Below, piece after piece: positions 22,153 through 34,100 of a DNA stretch of 64,000 bases. The stretch comes from Stictocephala bisonia. Lineage: Eukaryota > Arthropoda > Insecta > Hemiptera > Membracidae. Location of the stretch: positions 2,728,001 to 2,792,000 of the forward strand of contig JAQJVL010000057.1 in NCBI GenBank assembly GCA_035578905.1, written 5' to 3'. Within the stretch, counting starts at the first letter, position 1. The number at the start of each line of letters is the position of its first letter. Made by a program: the position numbers and the translations under genes. The notes beneath the pieces are model-generated. The model saw nothing but the letters and a program-made list of their open reading frames with translations. It did not search any database and was not told where the DNA came from.

Positions 22153-25100
22153 GTAACTAGTATTCCACGAGTATGATGCCAAGGTTCATTATACAACAGT
22201 AATAATTATGGTTTTACATCATATGAAAGTTAATGACTCCTACATGTAACTATTATTTTATTCAACACAATCAAAATACATGACACTTTCTGATAAGAAT
22301 TAAATACCACACTGTCAAAGATGTTTGTAATTTTTACCATAGACTATAGAAACAAACAGACAAAAGCAATATGATCGCCTGTACTGCTATCTATCGGCGA
22401 ATGGTCTCAAATAAGTGCTCAGACAACTGTTTGGCGTACTACTAGCTTAGCTATTAGTCACTTCAGTGTGTGCTGGAGAGAGACAGAGAGAGAGAGAGAG
22501 AGAGATGAAGAGAGATAGAGAGGGAGAATGATCAATTCTTATTTTGTTTTCTACCTGTGAAAACAGAATAAGAAATAATTTCATATAACAGACAAACTGG
22601 CTTTATGGGCCAGTATGAGCGGACAGTCTTCTTATTTCTATAGTCAATTTATAATTTATGTATCATACTGAACATTTATTTTCTGCTGTATAATATACAT
22701 ATTACAAAGTATGCTTGATGGAATTTGTTAGATTGTACATTGAAGTCATTTTAAAATAAAATTTCACAAATTATGTTGCGCCTGTATGTTCTTGGTGACT
22801 AAATTTAAAATTTTCTTAGTAGAGTTATGTTTAATAAATATAGACAGAATTGCTCAAGAGCAAATAATGCATGTTAAATTTATAAATATAATTGTCATCC
22901 TCAATTATTCTACTCATCTTCACTATTACTAACTATTATTACCATTTCAAAAAGACAGAAACAATTATATTTATTTTATCGAATCCTTTAAATTCAACAT
23001 TTTTGTTTATGCCAAACATTTTCATGTGTTTCTTGTTGTAAATTTAATACTCTGGAACATTTATTAATATATAAACTGGTTGAATTATATTATATGCAAA
23101 TGATTATATTAGATCATTAGCATATAAAAAGGACAGTAAGATGTTTCAACAATCAGGTAATTAAACCAGTATACATTTAACTGTATGTAATTTATTATTA
23201 AAAATGTATAATGTGGTACTTTTTTTATAACTGTCATGAAATAACTTTTAATTTAGGTTCCAATAAGAAAATATAATAATTTTAATTCTCATAACTCAAT
23301 AATTGTTACGTTACATTTTTTACAATAAGGTTAACAAAAACCCGTCCGCCCATACACACGTACAGTGGTATCGACCCACCCGCCCACCCATACACGTACA
23401 GTGGTATTGACCCACCCGCCCACCCATACACGTACACTACAGTGGTATCGACACACCCGCCCACCCATACACGTACAGTGGTATTGACCCACCCGCCCAC
23501 CCATACACGTACAGTGGTATCGACACACCCGCCCACCCATACACGTACAGTGGTATTGACCCACCCGCCCACCCATACACGTACTCTGGTACTGACCCAC
23601 CCACCCACCCATACACGTACTCTGGTACTGACCCACTCGCCCACCCATACACGTACTCTGGTACTGACCCACCCACCCACCCATACACGTACTCTGGTAC
23701 TGACCCACCCGCCCACCCATACACGTACAGTAATATTATGAGTATTTTAAAATTGCTATTTCTATGACACATATGCTAAGGTAAATATCTACTGAAAAAC
23801 CTTGAGAAGGATTAGCTTAAGACCCCCAGCTGTTTATTTGTCATTGGGCTATTAACTTAGTACAAAATATAAGCTTAAACCACAGATAACTAACTCTACC
23901 CAGATAGCTCTCAGTATACGGAAAAGACTACATGTTGTTTAAGGAGTTTGTAGGGACACACACTACACAACCGTGATTTTAGGATGAAATGTTGCACGTT
24001 TAACTGCCTTACTCTCTTCTAACTAGGTGAACTGAATGAGATGCGTGGCTTAGTTCAATCTGGCAACCCCGCCCAGTTCACAGCTGCTCAACGCACTTTA
24101 ACACGTTCCCTGCGGATGACGCCGAGTGGCGTCATAGCAGTTGTTCGAGGAATGCGGGTGACTCCTAGTGGCGTCATTTGCGCGCATCTATTCCTCCTCC
24201 ATTTTTGCAAGTAAAAGATTGTCGAAACCCGTTTTGACTGATTGTATCTTGCGTGTCATAAGTTTAGTTGCACGTAAGTGATAATCGTTATGGATTTTAG
24301 AGTTTTAAGTTATTTTAAAATGAGTGATAAAAATCCTAGTTGTTCACGTGAGTTTGAATCACTTACTGTAAGTGAAATAGATCGTCTTCATGATTGTGAT
24401 TCCGATATTGAAGACTATAGCAGTGGTGTAAGTTATAGTTTGAGTCAAGTTAGTGATAGCGATAGTGACTTAGGAGATATTACTGTATCAGCAAATATTT
24501 CTCGTACACGTTTCACGTCTCGTACACGTGTACATATTAGAAAAACATCTATTTTTTTGTAAATATTATATTGAACTTTTTGCAAAACATACAACAACAT
24601 TGGAAAATGAGAGGAACAGCTATTGGTAAGTACGCACTTCCATTTCATAGTTATAAATAGTATAATAATAGCTCTATTGTACAAAATATCACTTGACGCC
24701 ACTCGGCGTCATCCGCACACAACATCGATAATTGATGCTGTGTGCGGATGACGCCGAGTGGCGTAAATAAGTTTTTTTTTACAAAACCATAAAAGTAGTG
24801 TTGCTATATAGTAAACTATCATTTTATGACTTTATATGGATATATGATAACATTTTGCGTGTCAGCACTGGCCTACCCTAGCTGTTTGCCATTCGCAGTG
24901 AACGTGTTAATGGTGTTCGATCGAAAATTTTTTTGAATAAAATTGTTTGTCTTCTTACAAGTAATAAGTTTGTTGAGAGAAAAATAAAAAAAAAAAGATT
25001 TTTATGGATATATGGCTACCTAAAGTGGCTAATTTGGCCTGTCTTGGTTCCTAACTCATTAACAAGCCGTGTGATATATATTCAATATTCAAATTTTGAG

Positions 25101-28100
25101 AATATAGTGGACAAATGGTACTAACCAACGCAGAGAAAATTAAAACTAATAATAAAAAGAGTATTTTTGTAAGTTGAACTAATTATTATTTTATAAATGA
25201 CGTCTGTACAAATTTTGAGTTGAAATTTGGAGAATTATCTTTGACCAAAAAAGTAGATTAATAATACATGAAATCTTTATTGATAAAGTTTACAATAAAT
25301 TAGGGAGTTATTCCCATTTGTGCTCCAAACATGCAGTAAGAGTGCTGTTAATCTCCCAAACCCCCAGCATGCCCATTGCTAATCGTGGCGACAGTGGCGG
25401 CAAAACGGTGAACTAAACTCCATCCAATGCCGAACTGAGCCGGTCAGACGAACACACTTAAAGCGAACAGTTCATACACTAAAAACAAATTGTTAACACT
25501 CTTTAGCATGGGGATGAGCTATCTGGACAGAATTAGTTATTTGTGCATAAACCTTTCTAATACAACATTTGCACATTCATATTGTACTTATTTTAGTGAA
25601 CTTCCTACAAAATTCTTCCTAATTTAAATGAATTTCATGAAAACAAATTGATATAATTCTTATGTAGGCTGAATATTGAATTTTAACAAAATCATGCTGT
25701 CCAGAAAAATTATAATTGATATGAAGTTCTGTAAAAAAAATATCAGTGATTTGAAGTACACATCAAGGCCCTAAATGAGTAAATTACAAAATGTCAAATG
25801 TGACATACTTCAATTTGACCAAAAGTGCAAAAAATTACATTATTTATTTATCAGTTCATATTTTAATTTTATAAATATATTATGAGAGGTTTCATTGGGG
25901 GTTGGATGCCACAACAATGTTATTTATTTACAAACTTACGTTTTTTAATTACTAAACAATGGAAATTTAGCCAAAAAATATAGAAACATTCACAATAAAG
26001 CTACAGCGTTTAAATCCCATTACAAATTGAAAACATTATTGATCTTATGATGATTGTCCAGGTTCTTAAAATATATCATCATCATTGAATCATCACTTAT
26101 TTTGTACAATCAATTATCTATTTCTTATTCTGGATCCTTATAGTCACCTCAAATGCGGTGGTGATACCAATGACAAAAAAATTCTAGATTAAGCCTGGGA
26201 TTATTCGAGATTTGCCAGATTTTTCAAAAGCAAATTCATTGTTCCCTAATCTGTACTTAAATTGAAAACTAATTAAATTTTTTTTCTATTGAGAATATTA
26301 TGTTTAATTATGGAAATTTTGATGCAAATTAATAGGTTTTAGATGAGCTGACCAAGGAAGCAGCAGCAATTGACCCAGTGGAGCCTGAGCTGATTTTGGA
26401 CGATCTCAATGGCACAAACTATGTACTCACCAAAATATTAGTGACTAACTTCCACAAGTGAGTATTTAAACTTTATAATTGCATTCATTTAGAATATATT
26501 TTGGACGATCTCAATGGCACAAACTATGTACTCACCAAAATATTAGTGACTAACTTCCACAAGTGAGTATTTCAACGTTATAATTGCATTCATTTAGAAT
26601 ATATTTTGGACGATCTCAATGGCACAAACTATGTACTCACCAAAATATTAGTGACTAACTTCCACAAGTGAGTATTTCAACGTTATAATTGCATTCATTT
26701 AGAATATATTTTTCTTACTTGATAAGACTTAGCTTAAACGTGTTGGATAAAGATTCTTAACTGAATTTCACTGTATATTACAGGATAGTGTTTATAAAAA
26801 ATTATAAACAGATGATAAAAGAATAGTATATTTCATAACAAGAGTGGAAAATGGGATTTTGTCATACAGTGATATTGACCCATCCGCCCACCCATACACG
26901 TACAATAGTACTGACCCACCCACCCACCCATACACGAACAGTGGTACTGAACCACCAATCCACCCCTACATGTGCAGTGGTATTGACCCACCCGTCCAAC
27001 CATACACGTACAATAGTACTGACCCACCCGCCCACCCCTACACGTACATTGGTATTGGTCTATTTCTGATTTAGATATAAAGTATAACTTATTTTTTATT
27101 CCTGTCTGCAAATTATCATTACACAATTTAAAAATTTACCCTTACTAATAAATTTACTATACGAATAATAATTTACTCGTATGGCTTTTAGTGGGGAGAG
27201 ATGCCCAAATGACACAGTTCCCATCACCTGCTTAGACTAGTCCATTTTTGTTTTGTAGACTCGTTGGACAACCGGCTTAGATCACTTCTGAACCATGAGA
27301 GTGTGAAATCTAAAGTGTTAGTAAATTAATACATAGAGAAAATATTTGCTCTTTAGCAACTAGAATGACTATGGAAAGAGAAATTTAACTAACTTACTAA
27401 ATACTCTAGAGATTGTATTTAAAAAGTGGTTTGCTCAGACTTTATTTGACAATTTAATATGATTGAAGAAGTCTGTGCTGATTTCAGAGATCATGCAGGA
27501 GGCAACAAGAAACTGCTGAAACTGTACCCTGAAATTCCAGTGTACGGAGGAGATGAAAGAATTGAAGGGTTGACCACAACTGTGGATCACGGAGACCGCA
27601 TTACCATAGGCTCGTTGGAAGTAAAGGTCTTGCACACTCCTTGCCATACCACGGGTGATATCTGCTACTTGCTCAAGACTGGACATCATCAACCCAGAGC
27701 TGTGTTTACAGGTAATTATTTTTTTTACACAGTGTTAACTAGAAAAAAATACACAACTTTAATAAATAAAAAATATACAATAGAGTACTTTCAATGGCAC
27801 CAAATATTAATACATTTCACCGGAAAGTAAAACAATTTCCACGCAAAACAATATCATTTATATGTCTCTCTTATAAGACCTTGACGTCTTTCCAGGCCTT
27901 AATGCCTTTCAAAACCTTGATGCCTTTCTAGACCTTGATGCCTTTCCAGGCCTTGATGCCTTTCTAGGCCTTAGTGTATTTCCAGGTCTGAATGCCTTTC
28001 AAATCTCAGTACCTTTGCCGTTGAGAACTTTAATGGGTCATCATCATCTTCCTTCATTTATAACTTACATTTTAAAATTGGAATAAATAAAGCAGGAGAT

Positions 28101-31100
28101 TAATAGAAACAATAAAGGGGATTCACTCTAACATGAGTGATGAGAAAGATGGAAATGAGTAGAGTAACAGCTTGTGCAATGAGATTATAAGGAGGAATGT
28201 GGGAGTTTTCAGAAGAGATAGAACAAGGAATGGAGTAATTAGAAGAAGAACTGGGGAGAAGCCATTGTTAGATGGAACAAAGGGATCAAGCGAGAGAGAG
28301 AAAGAGAGAGAGAGACTTGTAAAAAGGAAGGGATGAAATAAAGAATTGTTTTTGAAATTTGTTAATGATGGCGTATCAGATGAGGAAGACAAAGGTTATA
28401 TGATGGCAAATAAATAATTATTTACAAACTTCAAAAGTTACCAAGTAAACTCCTCAAAGAAATAAGTAATTTATCAAGTAAATTTTCTTGAAAAATTAAA
28501 CTTGCTTATTATTTTTGGAGAGCTGTTACTCTGTGTACAAACTTTTTTTTTCGTTTAACTTCTCACTATCGTTAAAAATATTCATTATAAATAGAAACGT
28601 TCTTAAAAAGAGACATTATAAAGTTTCTTAATCACTATTACAATTTAATTGGTAGAAATACAAAACAAATGAACATGACTCAGCAAAAATATTTATTACA
28701 ATATAAGAAAAAAAAGCACAATTATTACAAAGATTGGTTCTGTAAATTGTGTTTACTATCCTCAGGTAGATAGACAAAAGAATTAAGCTGGTATCCAACC
28801 TTTTGGGAAAAGTATGATATTGTGTGAAATTTACTTGTTTTGTAAATACACCATTAAACATTACTCATCACATAATTTATACACTCCATAACTGTCATGT
28901 GTGTTCATATTGATGGTGAGGATTATAAATTAGTAAAAAGACTGACTCCAGAATATTTTGGATGGAATATAAAACAATAAATAAAATAACTAAATACCTT
29001 AAATATATCAAGTGCATAATTTTGCTAAATGTGTGATAATATGATTGAATAGGACATTTCCAGGTGATACACTGACCATTGGTGGCTGTGGTAGATTTCT
29101 AGAGGGCTCAGCTGATCAAATGTATGACAACTTATACAACAAGCTAGGATCTCTTCCCAACGATACAGTAAGTTTTATTATTTTTATAAGTGGGCCTAAG
29201 ATTACATAAATTCATTATTCTTTCAGTAAGATGCCGATTGTCAAGATATGGGCGATTTTTATGAAGGGCGAATGAGTGTGATTTGTGAATGAGCGTAGAT
29301 TAACGAGTATAGTCATTGTTACTAACTAAGGTGGACTGTTCCCAGAAAGAGCTATTTATTCAAAATCAAAATTCCTTTATTTCATGAACATCAAGTACAG
29401 AAATTTGTCAAAATATAAAACATAATGCAAAGTTAAACATTATAGTATTGACAACATTATGGATTTAAGAAGTTTATGCTTCAATTTTGAACATTATATG
29501 GTTCTGGTGTTTGCAGATTCCAGGAACTCTTCAATGGTGTACACAGGTCTCTCTCTAGCAGGAACTCTCAAAGCAGGTTCTTTAGTTTGTTTCCTGTCAG
29601 GTTACAGAGGTGGTGTGGAAGAAGGTTTTTAAATTTCCGGCCGAAGTATGAGGGTTTCTTCTCATAGAGGGCTGTTCTGTGTTGAGGTAGGGTGAACCTT
29701 GAGGCATGGCGTGTTGGGTAATTATGGATATCCATGTGAGTCTGCAGGTGTAATTGATCTACGTGTAAGATAGCTTCATAGATATAGAGTGCGGGTACTG
29801 TAAGTATGCCTAGGGTCCGGTAGGCATGTCGGCAGGTTTGCAGTGGCTCGAGATTTGCAAGGGTCCTAATTGCCTTTTTTTGGAGTGTCAGAATTCTCAT
29901 GAGGATTCCTTGGGAGGTTCCCCAGACTGTAAGGCCATACCTAATGTGAGGCTCTACTAGTGCATAGTAGGCTATTTTTGCTGCTTCCAGAGTGCCAATC
30001 CATTTAATACGTTTAACAACGTAGATGCCTATACTAATTATTTTGCAGATTTCATTTACGTGATCTGCCCATGTGAGTCTGCCATCGAGAGTTACTCCCA
30101 AAAATTTGGTCTGGTTAGCGACTGGTTTATTGGGAATGCTTTCTGGTACCATTTTCTTCCTGCTAAAGTGTACATGTGTAGTTTTGTCAGGGTTAATTGC
30201 AAAGTCATTTACTGACTTTACTGCAAAGTCCTTAATTTACTGTAGGTTATGGCGCATTGTAGTTATCTGATAGAATTACTGTACAATTCTTCAGCTGAGT
30301 CATTTTTTAAAAGTAGAGTGGTGTCATCTGCGTACAATATGCAGCTGATACTTTTATTTTGAATTAGAGCGAATTGATAATTATTTGAATTAGTCATTAG
30401 TCAGCGGAATAAACAGGATGGGTCCCAGCACTGATCCCTGTGGTACTCCCCTAATAATTGGTTGAGGACAAGATCTGAACGTGCTAGTGACGCCAGATGT
30501 AGTATGCTGAATTTCCATAACTTGTGATCTCCCTTTGAGGTAGCCTGCAAACCACCTATTTTCCAGACCTGTTACTCCCAGAGCTGCAAGTTTTTTGGAG
30601 ATAAGGTTATGTCCCAGGCAGTCAAAGGCCTTGCTATAATCTAGAAATAAGGCAGTGACAAATTGTCCCTCCTTTATGCTGTCGATTATAGATTCGACCA
30701 GACTTACGATAGCAGATAAAGTAGATTTTCCCTTTTGGAAGCCGCGCTGACAGTAACTAATTAAGTTCTGTTGTGTTGGGTGGGACATTAATCTATTCAA
30801 TACTATTTTTTCAATAATTTTTGAGATTGTTGAAATTAATAAAATGGGTCTGTAATTTTTTTGGTCCGTTTTTGTGCTTGGGGTATACCTTGGAGACTTT
30901 AAGCTTTGTTGGAAATTGGCCTAGGTAGAATGATTTATTTATTATTGATACAAGGGGTGGAGTCAATTCCACTGCACAATGCTTTACTATCTTTGCTGAG
31001 TACTCGTCTATACCACTCGATGATTTGTTTTTTAGGTTGTGTATGGCTTGACTTACTTTTACTGTCTGTTGATTGTTTTGTTGTAATGTCACTTTTGCTA

Positions 31101-34100
31101 TCTGAGTAAAGAAAGTGTTTAGTTGTTCAGCTACCTGAATAGGATTGTCTACTACTGCGTTGTCAATGTTTAGCTTAGGACACGTTTTGCTGAGTTGTTT
31201 GGCTTGGGTTTCTGAATGTATTATTAATAGTACAACAGCTAGGGCAGCTATATTAGTGTTGATTAATAAGCTTTTTTTTTATAGTTTTCCTTTTATTAGG
31301 ACCTTTCTTGCATGTTTCTTAAACATAAATTGCTTATTATTATTTTAAGCTGGTAGCTTTAGATAGACAATTTGCTGATTACTATCCTTTGTTGGATTTT
31401 TTGGTATCCAAATTAAGATACTAAAAAGTTATCTGGATAAAAAAGAGGCTAACTGAACTTCTAACACAAACTATGCACCTAAAAATTTACTTGCCACTCA
31501 CTCAGCATCCTAGTTTATGTTACTAATTGGGCGTTTTTGTCTCACTATAAACTTATTGTCATAATATCATGCCCTGCTGAAGGCATTAATTACAATGTTG
31601 TTCCTGTTGATTCAACTATACTGTCCTTAATATGAAATATGCACAAAATGTCTGAAATTCATCCCATCTTCATAAACTAAAGGTTCTCAGTTTGATCCCA
31701 AAGACAAAACAAATTACGAAAGGTCAGCTGATAACTACCAACTGTTTATTTGTCATTGGGATATTAATTAATGACACTAAGGACTAGTCAGCCTTACTAT
31801 GTAACAAAGACTACGTTCGTTCATACTCTCATGATTCTCATACGAAATCCTTATTTGCTCACATAGTGACGATTGGTGTAAGTAAATAAATATTTAATTG
31901 TACAACCATTCTGTAAAAATTATTCCTGACTGAATCCCTATCAATTAATATTGACCTTAGATGAAGAAAGAAATATAAAATTTGTGACCAAAGAAGATAA
32001 AACATTGATATTTTAAGACAAATCTAGCATCACAACATTTCTATGATTTCTTGACGAAACTTACAAAAACTTCTTAAAATATATTAGTATTTACTTTTTA
32101 GTAGAACCGATGCTTTTTAACATCCTTTAAAGCTTTGACTAATTGGCATTGCCCTAACAATTAATTAACATACATAATTTATGTAAACATTCATTATTGT
32201 GTGAATTACAGTATAGATAACAACCTACTTTGATGTTTTAGATGGTTTTCTGCGGCCATGAATTTACACATCCAAACTTGTGCTTTGCTTCATTTGTAGA
32301 CCCCTACAATGTGGATGTGGGAAGAAAACTGGACTGGGCTGAAAAAATGAGAGAGGAAAGACTGCCTACAGTACCTTCCACAATCGGTATTATACACAAA
32401 ACATAGAATAATTTAATTATGTTGTATGTAATTTTGAAGGCCTCTCATTAAATCTTACAACAGTGTATACTGTTGTAAAGGTTCTCCTAATTTAGAACGA
32501 TTTCTTAGTATTATTATCATTTATGGCTTTATAAGTTTTTTTCGTCTGCATCTCTCTGATTTGAGATACGAAATATTATATAAGTGTTTTTTGTACTTTT
32601 CTCTCTCCATGTGTGCTGCGGATGACTGTTTCAGCTTGTAAATACAAAGATGGACTGGAATCATTTTATTTTACACTTTATTACAAATTAAGTAGTTTGT
32701 TTCTTTTTTACCCTAAACATGCTACTGGTAACAGTGGTTAGGAAATTCAGAGCCTATGCTTTGTCATACAGGGTATTTCAAAACTCTCGCTAAAAACTTT
32801 GGGATATGTTCCATAGACCATAAGGAGCCAAAAACCAAATGTAAGTAATGGTCTATCTCTTTACATTTGCTGTCTGTCTGTATAAGTTTTTTATTTAAAA
32901 AATAATTTTTTTTAATGCTTAACCAAATTTAACCAAAATTAAATAAACCCTTTACTTTATTATTTATTATTCTTTATTTATTAAAGAAAAAAGTTTGTTC
33001 AAGTTTGCTTGGTAAATTTCAAAATCGTGGCTATTTAAAATATTTAAATTAGGATAACTAAAAAGTATTAGTTTAGCAACAAATTTATAAAAGTGATTTT
33101 TTTTTACATTCTTAAAACAAATTTAATGACATATTAAGTTTTTATATTGAATAACAAATAATTGAATTATTTCAATTATTGCATTTCTGAGTTTCTTCAG
33201 AATGTGCTAACAGATCAACAATGGATTAAATAACAACTAACAAATTATTTGAAATGTGTTAATTTATTTACACTAAATCTATTCAAATTAAAGTTGATCT
33301 ATTCTTAAGCTTTTAGCTCATCCTGGAAGACTCAGGGTGTGTATGGTCTGCCTATTTTTACAATAATTATGTTATTTGTTACTTAATATAAAAACTTAAT
33401 ATACTGTTACATTTGTCTTAAAGAAGTCACTTTTGTAAACGTTTAGTAAAATTAGAACGTTTTGTGTTATTCTAATTTAAACATTTTAAATGGCTGCCAT
33501 TTTTACATTTATTACACAAAATTGACCAAAAACGTTTTATAAATAAATCTAATTATAATACATGGGTTGCTTAAGTTTGGTTGAATATTTAAAAAAATAT
33601 AATTTTTAAAATAAAAAACACAGACAGGTAGACAGTAAACAAAAATAGATAGACCATTATGTTTAGTTTTTGGCTCCTTTTGGTCTATGAAACAATATCC
33701 CAAAGTTTGTGGTGAGATTTTTGAAACATTCTGTACATAATTGTAATTTTATGCTAAATAAACTAATTATTTCGGTTGTTGGTATAATCTTTATATATAA
33801 AAAAAATAATATATTACGACTCACTGATTTTTGTAGAGTTTGATTTATCATGCTCTTTGTCTGCTCACTTAAGAGCAGAAATATATCAAGAGATGATAAG
33901 GAAATGTGTAAATCACAAGTACTTGTGACATTTAAGTAACTCAGTTATCTATGACTAGTTGTTGAAGTACTCTCAGGAGATGATAAGGAAATGTGTAAAT
34001 CACAAGTACTTGTGACATTTAAGTAACTCAGTTATCTATGACTAGTTGTTGAAGTACTCTCAGGAGATGATAAGGAAATGTGTAAATCACAAGTACTTGT

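Larger units (their letters stand above)
24102..24906 (+). mobile_element. piggyBac-superfamily element, internally deleted
   Basis: TTAA flanks both ends (24098-24101 and 24907-24910). The terminal inverted repeats CACGTTCCCTGCGGATG and (from the right, inverted) CACGTTCACTGCGAATG match at 15 of 17 positions. TTAA target duplication is diagnostic of piggyBac transposons. Inside are repeated GACGCCGAGTGGCGTC palindromes and only an N-terminal coding fragment, so it cannot be autonomous. It lies in HAGH intron 1. Confidence 0.85.

Noticed and set aside
27459..27487. ATG at 27459 as a separate start for a short glyoxalase protein
   Set aside because: It lies before a good acceptor, lacks the first metal-motif half, and the six-exon model is in phase without it.
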